64,000 nucleotides of DNA from positions 1-64,000 of the forward strand of contig JABACO010000162.1 of NCBI GenBank assembly GCA_013339895.1, read 5' to 3'. Of the stretch, positions 47,287-61,534 are shown one piece after another (position 1 is the stretch's first letter; the number at the start of each line of letters is the position of its first letter). This DNA is from Ephydatia muelleri. Lineage: Eukaryota > Porifera > Demospongiae > Spongillida > Spongillidae. Position numbers and translations under genes: made by a program. Below the pieces are notes generated by a model. It was not told the DNA's origin. It worked only from the letters and a program-made list of their open reading frames with translations, and searched no databases.

Positions 47287-48343
47287 TTTTGTTATGCTCA
47301 TAAATGCAAACACTGTACCTCCTCGTGGGCATTATTGCTTAGCAAAGCCAGCTGTCCACCTCTAGTCTGTTCATGTGGCCGAGTTTGTTTGGGTACCGCT
47401 GATGGAGCGTAACAAACTTTGGTATCAAGAGCTCCACCGTTGGTCGCTGGTTGTGGTTGTTGAGCAAGCAGCTGGAGAGAAGGTCCAGAATCAGTGTGTC
47501 TTCTCCCGTCATGACGCGCGCCCTGTCGAAGTACACCTGTCTGCGCTGCAGTTCAGTGCGGGCTACAAGTTTTCCTTCGTCGTTGGTGAAGTTTGAAGCC
47601 AACAGGTTGCCGGGAAAATCCGCCGTAAGGACGTACAGTAGCAGCACGCCGAAAGAGAAGACGTCCAGTTTGTTCGTTATCGTTTCCTTCGCACGCTTCG
47701 GGCGGCATGTACACTAGCGTGCCGATGTTTTGCGTCGAGTTGACGCCCGGCCAGGCTCGCGTGACGATTCGCGACACCCCGAAATCGGTTATTTTGGCCA
47801 TCATGTCCGCCGTCAGTAGGACGTTCTTGGCCGAGAGATCGCGGTGAATTACGGCGGGGCTGCGATTGTGCAGGTACGCTAAACCTTTCAGTACGTCGAG
47901 CATAATTGATATCTTCCAGCAGCGGGAACTCGCTTTGTTTCGTTAACAGGTCGTCAAGACTCGTGCACAACCGCTCCATTACTAGAAGAGGCACCTCGGG
48001 ACTCTCTTGGAAGAACGCGATGCCCAAGAACTGGACTATATGTGGGTTGCGCAGTGCGCTCATGAGCTGACATTCTTCGAAGAACTTTCTCACGAGCGGC
48101 GTTTCTTGAGCATCCTCGATCCCGTCCGTGGCACCCGACAGCAGTTTCTCCGTGGATTTGCTTGCCAGCGCACTTGAGTCCGTCGACTTCTAGCTCCACT
48201 ACCTCTCCGTACGCTCCCGTTCCGAGTACCTTGTTGCTGTGGCGCACATTCAACAGCAGGAAATCCTCAAGACACCGCCAGCGGGGATTCAGTTCCGACC
48301 GCTGGATGCAATGCCATTCTGTAGCTCCGCCACGTGCAGCCAT
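44423..48343 (-). CDS. Protein kinase - coiled coil - six-bladed Kelch fusion protein
   Basis: Read on the minus strand from ATG at 48343 (MAARGGATEWHCIQ). The kinase domain has a glycine loop LGTGAYGEV, lysine in KCAGK, NPHIVQFLGIAFF, catalytic loop IHRDLSAKNVLL, ITDFGVSRI, GTLVYMPPEA in place of APE, and LDVFSFGVLLLYVL (48290-47580). It resembles tyrosine-kinase-like families. Coiled-coil exons follow: LQRERDTLERRTDEQVRYIH (about 46840-46721), then KQGECKILQDVLSEKDALIE (46657-46521), SELEDKQLTIRKLDNQMQVQ (about 46440), EQSAVIEMYKMQVAALTSEL (about 46275). Six Kelch GG blades close it: LSGGNAS, IIGGYNR, VAGGCNA, LLGGDGV, AVGGKDA, VIGGAQG (about 45280-44480). Frame breaks near 48170 and 47690 and before 47339 look like sequence errors. 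The C-terminal stop depends on a C-run count that differs between copies (44458 or 44423). Substrate unknown. One gene model is inferred from shared strand, spacing and splice sites. Confidence 0.72.
45420..45480. repeat. (CACCC)n short tandem repeat
   Basis: About ten caccc units in the intron upstream of the Kelch exons, with copy-specific changes at 62560-62610. Confidence 0.88.
45764..46111. repeat. 24-25-base minisatellite carrying CACGTG sites
   Basis: About 14 copies of catgcacgtgtacccacacc plus tcatc, in an intron between coiled-coil and Kelch exons of the kinase gene. About eight units contain the palindrome CACGTG; others have catgtg or catatg. Copy 2 is at 62897-63243. Confidence 0.92.
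47015..47122. repeat. Three tandem copies of a 36-base unit
   Basis: tggtcaggcacctggccatc plus cacacccactggccaa, three times with almost no change. It lies in an intron of the kinase-Kelch gene, between kinase and coiled-coil exons. Confidence 0.9.
47228..47282. repeat. (GT)n microsatellite in the kinase-Kelch gene
   Basis: About 26 GT units in the intron directly after the kinase domain. Confidence 0.93.
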
Positions 48344-48573
48344 GTTTTCCTTCTGTTGTCGTTTTGTTTTCAGTTACTATTCTATTAAAGCGGGAAGGTC
48401 CATCCTTCAATACATGTATCCTTTCTAGTAAATAAAAACCCACAAAAACTACCACGAATTTCCTCCGGAAAATCGAGATGTACGCTCCCACGTCTTAAAT
48501 TAATTAAAAACACTTTTAAGTACACGTATACTGTTTTGCTAAGGCAAGGAGCTCAGTTCTGTTCAACCCAAAG

Positions 48574-49021
48574 TTACTCTCTTTCCATGCTGCAGGTGCG
48601 CAGTAGGAGAAGCTTTCCAATGATGGGTCCTTTTTTGAAACCTGCGGACAAAAGGTCCGTACCATTCACAGGAAATGAAGGAACTGTCCATTGACTTAAA
48701 CGTATGGCATACTCAACTCGCCCACAGTAGTATGCCAACTCCTGTACTTGGCTAATGGAGTGCTGTCGACAACCAAGTCCTGGAAATATTTAAAGCTTGT
48801 GTCAAGATAATATGCGACTGTCCTGTGCTGCACGAGAAAGACACCCAGACCCTTCTCGCTGTTTGATAACTTCCATGCCTCGGCCAGTCGGTAGGTCTTG
48901 TCCACTGTGGGTACCAGAGCCACAAGGAGACTCACGGGCTTGAGCTGGTAACAACCATCGGTCATGCTCTTCCACACCTTCTCCAGCTCTTCTAACCAGC
49001 CAGGGTCTGGAAGCCCTTTAT
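48574..49021 (-). CDS. TRNT1: TRNT1, CCA-adding tRNA nucleotidyltransferase, C-terminal part
   Basis: The enzyme that adds the 3' CCA to cytosolic and mitochondrial tRNAs. Only the C-terminal tail domain is visible. After an acceptor (ttataaag) at about 49022 it reads LPDPGWLEELEKVWK, LKPVSLLVALVPTVDKTYRL, NSEKGLGVFLVQHRT and YFQDLVVDS, then, after a one-base frame change near 48760, QELAYYCGRVEYAIRLSQW, TVPSFPVNGTDLLSAGFKKG and PIIGKLLLL, with stop TAA at 48574-48576. The order (LP..LEE, KPV.LLA, FPV.G.D, G..IG.LL) matches TRNT1. The catalytic N-terminal half is not seen in 49022-50119 and presumably lies in or beyond the gap. Confidence 0.82.
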
Positions 49022-50119
49022 AATGGAAGAGAAAATAGAAAAGATAAGTCATCATGAAACCTCCATCCACTGCACTACATTGTGCATTACACAAATTCCA
49101 GGAATGATAAGGGACCATGCAGGGATCTGTATATGCCATAAACATGCTATCCACATTGATCCAGCCTGGTAAACAGGGTAAGTTATTAGTAACATTATAT
49201 CAAACCTCGACATTCAATGAGATGCAAACAGAAATAATAACTGATAATAACTGATTGAACAGTCAGACAGCAATGGACTTTTCTGTTTGACGTTGAGACA
49301 TATTCAAGTTATGTCTGTTGTTGGGTCAGTGCTGCACACACAGAGCTTTTCTGTTCAAAATAATGCCTACCACCCCTGTGATGACATTTTGGAAGAACAT
49401 GATCTGAAAATTGTCCTATCCAAAAATACAATAAAATAAGCCCTCTTAAAGTTCACTTTCACTGACAAAATGAGGTTTGCCTGTGACCTACGGGTGTGTT
49501 GTTTAAATTAATTAAGAATGCACATCAAGACTTTGTGTGTATGAATTCAGCTATAAAATTCTCCTGCCACAACCCTGTTAGATGTCAATTGAAATAGTGT
49601 TATAATGGGAGGTAATGCCGTTCCCTCTCAATTTAGAGTTGGTGTTGAAAAATATTTTTGAAAAGCTGCTTTCGCATAATTCTCCATTCTAAAGCTTTGC
49701 AACACAAGCATTTAGCATGCATTTGATTACTCCAATCAGTTTAAAACCAATTCAAAGTGTCCCACAGTCCAAGACTATTGCTCTTAAAATTCTTAATTAT
49801 CATTTTGGCATGTTGTACAATCTTTGTTACTTACTAAATCAATCATTACGCGAAACATCAGAGCCTTACAACTCCATGACAGATACTCCGATTCTCAGTG
49901 CGTAAGAAGTGTTGTGTTAAGGACATTTCAGACTTCTAAAAATTGAAACCTTGACCCACATGCCTTTTCGCGGAAACAATCCCAATTACTGATACTATGT
50001 TTATTAAGGTTCTTAGTACCTTTCGCTGCCTTACCTATGGTCTGTGCGACTTTCAGTCTGTACATTAGTTGCACAGATGAGGGGCGTGGTTCCCGTCAAA
50101 TCTTGCTAATTCAGCCCAC
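49022..50119. other. AT-rich non-coding stretch, probably TRNT1 intron, up to the gap
   Basis: Apart from an acceptor at its left end I see no exon that fits TRNT1 or any other gene, and no RNA gene or repeat array. Open frames are short and AT-driven. Confidence 0.55.
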
Positions 50120-51119
50120 NNNNNNNNNNNNNNNNNNNNNNNNNNNNNNNNNNNNNNNNNNNNNNNNNNNNNNNNNNNNNNNNNNNNNNNNNNNNNNNNN
50201 NNNNNNNNNNNNNNNNNNNNNNNNNNNNNNNNNNNNNNNNNNNNNNNNNNNNNNNNNNNNNNNNNNNNNNNNNNNNNNNNNNNNNNNNNNNNNNNNNNNN
50301 NNNNNNNNNNNNNNNNNNNNNNNNNNNNNNNNNNNNNNNNNNNNNNNNNNNNNNNNNNNNNNNNNNNNNNNNNNNNNNNNNNNNNNNNNNNNNNNNNNNN
50401 NNNNNNNNNNNNNNNNNNNNNNNNNNNNNNNNNNNNNNNNNNNNNNNNNNNNNNNNNNNNNNNNNNNNNNNNNNNNNNNNNNNNNNNNNNNNNNNNNNNN
50501 NNNNNNNNNNNNNNNNNNNNNNNNNNNNNNNNNNNNNNNNNNNNNNNNNNNNNNNNNNNNNNNNNNNNNNNNNNNNNNNNNNNNNNNNNNNNNNNNNNNN
50601 NNNNNNNNNNNNNNNNNNNNNNNNNNNNNNNNNNNNNNNNNNNNNNNNNNNNNNNNNNNNNNNNNNNNNNNNNNNNNNNNNNNNNNNNNNNNNNNNNNNN
50701 NNNNNNNNNNNNNNNNNNNNNNNNNNNNNNNNNNNNNNNNNNNNNNNNNNNNNNNNNNNNNNNNNNNNNNNNNNNNNNNNNNNNNNNNNNNNNNNNNNNN
50801 NNNNNNNNNNNNNNNNNNNNNNNNNNNNNNNNNNNNNNNNNNNNNNNNNNNNNNNNNNNNNNNNNNNNNNNNNNNNNNNNNNNNNNNNNNNNNNNNNNNN
50901 NNNNNNNNNNNNNNNNNNNNNNNNNNNNNNNNNNNNNNNNNNNNNNNNNNNNNNNNNNNNNNNNNNNNNNNNNNNNNNNNNNNNNNNNNNNNNNNNNNNN
51001 NNNNNNNNNNNNNNNNNNNNNNNNNNNNNNNNNNNNNNNNNNNNNNNNNNNNNNNNNNNNNNNNNNNNNNNNNNNNNNNNNNNNNNNNNNNNNNNNNNNN
51101 NNNNNNNNNNNNNNNNNNN
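50120..51119. other. Assembly gap of exactly 1000 N
   Basis: The round size suggests a scaffolding placeholder of unknown true length. Sequence to the right starts inside a CDK9 intron that is already present at 33973, so the two sides are not ordinary neighbours. Open frames spanning the N run are meaningless. Confidence 0.98.
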
Positions 51120-51722
51120 GGAGAGAGGAAGGGGAGAAGGGAAGGGGTGAGAGGGTGGAAAGGGGAGAGGGAGGAAAAGGGAGAGGGAGGGAGGGGAGAG
51201 AAAGAGGGAAGGGGAGAGAGGGATGGAAGGGGAGAGAGGGAGGGAAGGGGAGAGAGGGAGGGAAGGGGAGAGAGGAAGGGAAGGGAGAGAGGGGGGATGA
51301 GGTTTGCAAGTGATGGGAAGGCTAAAAGACAGGCCAGCACACACCTTTGCTCCTGCAGATCTCAATGAGGTTAACAATGTTGTCATGTTTGAGGTGTTGC
51401 AGAACTCTGATCTCCCGCAATGCTGTCATGGGAAACTAAGTAGGCGAAATAGACGTCGAATTACAAACGACGAGACACCTCTACGCACTCACCCCTTCCT
51501 TCTCGTTCTCCATCATCACCTTCTTTAGGGCGACCACCTGGTTGGTTGTCCATTTCGTGCCTTATACACCTCCCTACGATAGCGGGTCAACCAGGCATCC
51601 GTAACGCACTACAGGCTGACGCACCCGAAGGTTCCTTGTCCAATTTTGGCCACCTTCTCATACTTGGTAACCTCATGGCAATAAGGGAAAGTAAGAACCT
51701 TGGCAGTAGCCGTTGCGCTCAT
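51120..51722 (-). CDS. CDK9: CDK9, second copy, first three exons only
   Basis: Start ATG at 51722. Exons encode MSATATAKVLTFPYC, the glycine loop, the catalytic lysine segment and REIRVLQHLKHDNIVNLIEI, with the same splice sites as 34204-34579. The rest of the kinase is cut off by the N gap. One T is missing near 51550 in the intron/exon 2 region (gttgtccattt versus gttgtcctattt). Confidence 0.9.
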
Positions 51723-51834
51723 CTGCTCATGTGTATACCACTTATATTACGCTCCAAATATCGGTTGCTTATGTTTGGGGTCTCGTGATCAACAAAAACA
51801 TTTTCGTCTTCCTCAATTGGAGGTAAGCATCGCC

Positions 51835-52521
51835 ATGTCTAAGAACACTCGCAGCGCGGAGTTTCGTAAAGTGGACGTAGATGAGTTGGACGATGAACAG
51901 TACCGCGATGATCCAGAGGAAGTCGCAGACTCAGATGATTCCAAGGTGCAACAGCGGGAACAAGAGATTAAGAAGCTCATGCAATCATATCCTTCATTTG
52001 AATAAACATGGTGCATGTTTGTACGAGCTAATTACTGCCTTTCCTTAACGAGTACGTACGGGCAGTAAAGTAGAGGCCCTGAAGCTGGCTTTGAAGGATC
52101 CCCCCGTCCAAAACAAAGACAAGAACGTTGTGGTAAGTGTATAACACTTGATATTTGTTCACACCAGCAAGCAATGGAAAGTGTTTGCCTTCTCGTATCC
52201 ATTCAGGAACGAAACTATGCTGTCGTGTTGGACGTCTTGACCGGTTTCTCCATCGGTAAGAAAGACAAGGACTCGATGCAGGCGGGGGTCGAAGCTCTAA
52301 GCACGGACGAGCTTGATAGTCTTATGAAGTACATCTACCGCGGGTTTACCCGCCCTACCGAGAATTCGTGTGAGAAACTGCTCAACTGGCACGAAGCGGT
52401 AAGTGGCTCACAGCTGTTTGGAGAGTACCAACGAAAACACAAATTATTTCTATTTAAGGCGTTTGCAGTTGGTGGTTTAGGGTCAATCATCCGAGTGATG
52501 TCTGCAAGAAAATCAGTATAA
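51835..52521 (+). CDS. ARPC5: ARPC5, second copy, intact
   Basis: Coding exons match 34692-35377, including the U12-type intron (51987-52059). The only changes seen are in the last intron (gagagtacc versus gagtacc; aacgaaaacac versus aacgaaacacac). It is one of the cleanest parts of copy 2. Confidence 0.92.
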
Positions 52522-52711
52522 AGCTGCTGCGGAGTCGTTGGGGTTAAAAAGAGAAACGGGGGAAAAGAAAAGGAAAAATGCTTAGCGAGTACGTTGATTA
52601 GTTGACATAGAACGCTAGAGCCCATTTGTGTCTTTATATGTATTACAATCAAAACTTTTCACAAAAAAATGAGTCACAAACATACAAAAACAGTGACATA
52701 AAAAGAATAAT

Positions 52712-56365
<3,654 letters not shown>

Positions 56366-56398
56366 GTGGATTTTTGTCAGTGACCTAATGCCGCATAG

Positions 56399-56525
56399 GC
56401 GTAGGAACCGGGGGGGGCAGAGGGGGCCTTGGCTCCCCAATCTTGGGCATTATGTGTATAAAGTATGCTGAATTTATATTAGACACACCCTTTGGGCCCC
56501 CCCAATCCTGTTTCCGTTCCTACGC
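56399..56525. mobile_element. MITE-like element, second copy
   Basis: Same 10-base inverted ends (gcgtaggaac / gttcctacgc) and length of 127 bases as 39268-39394. Small differences in G and C runs. Confidence 0.6.
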
Positions 56526-56661
56526 TTCTGAATTATGGGTAAACGTTCTTACCCTCTGCTGACCAAATTCAGCGGGTTTGCCATCCCTTTGTTTTCGTGG
56601 TGTGCGCTAATTATAAATTCCTACGTTTAACCCTCTATTGCCCGTGCAACCACATGTAACC

Positions 56662-57677
56662 ATGTAACTCGAAGAAGCAGAAAAACGAGAGGAAGAGCGC
56701 AAAGCGAGGGAGGCCGAGCAGAAGAGCTGGCCTTGTCCCTTGGAGATACGAAGGAGCGAGTCAAAAAGTATGATCGGATAAGAAGAAGACGCGAACAAAG
56801 GTGTTTTTGTCCCGTTCGAGCGTTCACTACATGGAATATCCATACTTCGCACAGAACATAAAAGACAAAAAGCTGCGTAGCTTTCTCGAAAAAGACTTCA
56901 GACCAGAGCAGCATGCCGGCATTGAAGTCGGCGCGGCTCGAGCTCTTGCTGCAAGAAGAAGCCGGGTTTGGTATTTTTAGAAGTGAGGCGAGGACTTTGA
57001 CACTGGTGCAACTCGCAACTGCAGGTACTTAGAGGCAGAAGGATGGAAGAAACTCGCAAATTCAAGCAGGAAAGCATTGCAAGCAGCTGTACCCATCGCT
57101 AGCAGTGCGCATGTCCAGTCGAGATATACCTACGTTGTCTTGGGTTCATAATTAATGTTAACCCCCCCCCTTCCTCAGTATTTCGACCTGAAGCTCGACT
57201 CCTTTGGACCCTACAGTTTTAACTACTCAAGAAATGGAAGGTAGATCATTAGATCTCCTACATCTCTTCTACCTGCTTCTCTCTCAAACAGATCTCTGTT
57301 ACTGGGCGGACAGAAGGGGCACTTGGCACACATGGATTGGAAGTCTAAGCAACTGGGATGTGAGTTCCATGTCTACCAAACAGTTCGTGATGTGCAGTAA
57401 GTCACTGTTACAGGAAAGGGAGAGGTGGGGGTGGGGGGGGGGGGGGGGTAGTGACACCAAGTGTGGTACTTAATATGTGTTTTGTGTTTTTTTTTCTCCC
57501 TTCTCCTTTTACAGTTACCTGCACAATGAACTGATGTTTGCAGCTGCCCAAAGCAGTACCTGTACATCTACGACACGACAGGCACCGAGCTGCATTGCAT
57601 GAAGCAGTACAACAGGGTGAAACAGGCTCACTTTCCTGCCTTATACCATTTCCTGCTGGTCTCGGCTGTGAGTTCTT

Positions 57678-57739
<62 letters not shown>

Positions 57740-58585
57740 ATGCGTGCGTGCATATGTCTGTGTGTATTTAAAATGACTGCAGACACACAACATTTGTGCG
57801 CACATTTTATGCATAAGATGACATCACAGTTCACTTCCACATGAGGGCACATGAGGGGAGGGCTCCTTTTACCATATTCACTTTCAAACATTTGTAATGC
57901 CAGATATTGTGAAAAAGGGCATTGTCAAAAAGTTGTCCATATAGCTTGACCTTTGGCTGCACGTTTACTGGGAAAAATAAAAACTGAGAAAATACCATTG
58001 TACCTGTTGAGGTGAATGTTGCAGATATAACTGCCTGCACCTACGACAGAGCTTCCCCAGAGGATAGAGGATGGTTACAAGGATCATTTTCTTCTTACCA
58101 AGAAGACAACGCATTTAAATACAGAACAGCACCCAATAGCCCAGAGGTGCACGCTGGCTGGGGGGGCTGACAACAGAGGGGTCCTGCAAATTGGGGTCAA
58201 CATTACCCATGCATTATATGGCACAATGATCCATTGGGGGAGTTCCTGACCTTTTTGTTGCCAATGCCAATGAATGAATATACGGGGTGCATCACTCTGA
58301 GTCTGTGTGGATTGAGATGAGGGAGGAATATAGTCTGTGTGGATTGTGATGAGGGAGGAATAAGAATGCCTTTTCTCTCCTGTTGAGGTTGTTAATTAGG
58401 CTGTTCTCTGCTGTGGCTGTGTTCCACCAAAGGGTTGTAAACCATGATGTGTAAATGACAAATTACTATTACTCTACTGAGGGCCAGTGCCTGTTAATTA
58501 ACAGTTATTGTTAGGTGCTGCCTTTTAAGCCTTGTTGATGTTTGTTTATTATGTATACAAGTGGCAGAATAATACGTAAAACTTG

Positions 58586-58617
<32 letters not shown>

Positions 58618-59452
58618 TGAGCTAACAGCTAGTTACGGTTGCTATGGGTCGTTTAGGATGACTACGGCAACCTCCACTATCTAGATGTCTCCACTGGACA
58701 GCCGGTGGTCACACACAGAACCCACCTCGGTCACTCAAGACCATGGCACAGAACCCTCACAATGCCATCATCCACCTAGGGCACCATAATGGTAACGTTG
58801 GCAACGCATGCAAAGTACAATATTTTGGCATACGCCGGCATGCACACGTACACACAACGTACACTTATACAGCCAGTGTGTGCAGGGTTTACTATTTATG
58901 GATTCTGGCTTGGAAATGGTTCCATGGTAGTGGTGTGCTGATAACATATTGTTGCTACTCACCTGAACTACATATGTGATTGCTGCTATGACCACCTCTA
59001 TGCTGTCAACGACGCTATAGAACACATGCTAGGGCCTCTCTCTCTCTCTTCTCCAGGTACTGTCACACTATGGAGCCCAGGGTGAAGAACCCTTTGGTCA
59101 AAATGCTGCACATCGTGGACCTGTAAACCGGCGTTGCTATTGACACAATGGCTGGTAAATTGTGCTACTGATTTTAAAAATGGAAGTTGGATTATCTTCC
59201 TAAGGTTTTCTTCTTCCATCATCTTTATATCTTCTTACCCTGTTCTGTCTCTCATTCCCTTTGCTCCCATTTATGTGCAGGTACATGTGTACTACTGGCA
59301 TGGAGAGGCAGTTGTCAAAGTGGTGGGATGTGAGGTACATAACAAGTTCCTTCACTCGTACCCAACCAGGAAACCAGCCACTGCCATCGACAATCAGTCA
59401 ACGTGGCCTTCTTGCAGTGGGCAAAGGAAAATGTGTTGAGGTGTGTGTTGTT

Positions 59453-59510
<58 letters not shown>

Positions 59511-60835
59511 TGTGTTGTGTGTAAAGTTGGGCAGTCTTATCATTAAAATGTTCCCGTTTTTCAATGTCTTTTTTTCTTCTTCTTTCTTAAACTGCTAGAT
59601 TTGGCAGGATGGCCTTGAGTACCAAACAGTCGACACCCTACATGTCCCACCTTGTCTCTGGTACGACATCAGTGGCCCTACAGTTCTGCCCTTTCGAGGA
59701 CTGTCTTTGGTATTGGTCATGCCAAAGGCTTCACCAGTATCATCGTACCAGGTTTGTTAACGGGGGGAGGGGGGGAGAATGGGTTGGATCAGGTGGCTTA
59801 GATGGCAAGAGAATGTGGAGTTATGTGACACGTGGGGGAGCTTACTGCCACCATTGCCATTACTGCCTTGCACCACGCCAGGTGCGGCTGAGGCCAATTT
59901 GTGCCCTCGAGGTTAATCCCGTTTTGAGAACAAGAGGCAGCGCCAGGAAGGAGAGGTGAAGGCCTTGCTCGAGAAGGTGAGTGCGACCACTTCGGTTTTG
60001 TCATCTCCCTTCATTCCCTGGTCTTCTCGCTGGACTTCCCTACGGCCACTTTGTTTGATCGATATAGATTCCTTCTGAGTTGATACGCTTCAAGTGGATC
60101 AGATTAATCGCATTGGTGTTGGTGGGGACTGGGGGAAGAGGAGAATAAGCATCCCACCTCCAGTGCTGGCAGAGAGAAATGGAAGGCTCGGGGCAAGAGT
60201 GGGGTCACTAAGCAGGTCCACAAGAAGCAAGAAGGGAAGGAGCAGAGTAAAAAGGTACTTTGTTTTCCCCCCCCCCCCCCAAAAAAAAAAATCTTATCTT
60301 CTAATCACTTTGATGAATCCCTCTGTACTCGAATGCATTACAAGTTCAGTCACATTGTGCTTATGCCTAAACAGAACCCAAATAACTGAGCAGATCACAA
60401 CCTTTTATGAAAGCTTGCACATGTTGTAACCCAAACTGTTACAGGGCTTACATTTAATGTATTGACATGTATTTTGTGAACCCTTCATTGAACCACCATT
60501 ACATTGGTGTTGGTCGGGTAATGATGTCATGCAGATTATTCACCTTCACAATTTGGGTTCGGTTTGACAACCCATGTACCAGGATGTACTGTACTGCCCA
60601 ACAATTCTGTTCCAGAATCAATACACAATTCTAAAACAGAGGTTTAGGGCAGTACATCCCGGTAGAGGGGTTATGAAAACTGGGTGTGATATCTTTACAT
60701 CCGACATTGCAGGCTCTACGTAGAAAACAAGTCCAAGGAATGAAGGTCTCAAAAGGAGATGTCGAAGAGACCGTGGAGGAGGTGCAGGAAGAGGTAGCCA
60801 TGACAGTTGATTCCATCCTTGACAGGTTCAGATAG
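56662..60835 (+). CDS. WDR46: WDR46, second copy, multiple frameshifts
   Basis: An extra A after the start codon turns ATG TAC into ATG TAA. Further indels occur at about 56719 (gagcagaag versus gagcaagaag), 57550, 57620, 59095-59150, 59300-59400, 59610-59720 and 59900-59930. The last exons (60700-60835, ending SILDRFR) are intact. As written it cannot encode WDR46. I read this as sequence error and not as gene decay, because the damage is one-base indels with hardly any substitutions. Confidence 0.88.
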
Positions 60836-61534
60836 TTGCAGCTTGCAGTTTGTTGTAGCTTTTGCAGACAAACAAATCAATATTTATGTTGGGCAAGCTG
60901 TGCTATATGAATTGAGATATGGGGGAGAGGGGGGAAGGAACAGATGATCAATTATCAGTGGGATATTTATATTTTGACAAACTAGTAGCAGGCCACTGTG
61001 TTGTGTTCAACATTTTTTCCTGCCTTAATGGTTGAACGTTCCAAGTTAAAATGTTGCTTTATGTACCTCCTTACCGCATTTTTATTGTAATAAAATTTAG
61101 AACATCACAAGAGTAGAGTGGCCCATCTACATTGCACGAGACGAGGCAGGTTCACTGCACATTGTAGATCTCTAGAAATGTACGTACCATATAATTGAAA
61201 ATAACTAATATTGAATTATAAATGAACACCTCCGAACTGATGCAGACTTGCCTTCAAGGTGTTTGTAACTTAACCCTTTACAATGTGGTTCTCCAACATC
61301 AAACTAGGGCACTTACAATATTGTAGATCAAGTGTGTGGGGCATCATGGCACTATTTGGTTGACAGGCTAGCAGAAGAACTTGGGCTGACAGATTAACTT
61401 TGCCAGCTTTCAGAAATGCTGAAAACAACTTGATTCACAGTCAATATTTACAATCTGTTGAGCATACAATATAATAAGAAGGTGAGAAGGGAGAAAAAAA
61501 GCACGGTGCAATAAAACAGCTGCAAAAGCAGTGA

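Noticed and set aside
50037-51386. Open frames of about 400 residues spanning the gap
   Set aside because: They consist almost entirely of unknown bases.
56662-60835. WDR46 copy 2 as a pseudogene
   Set aside because: Broken frames come with almost no substitutions and the intervening introns are equally conserved, which fits sequence error better than decay.
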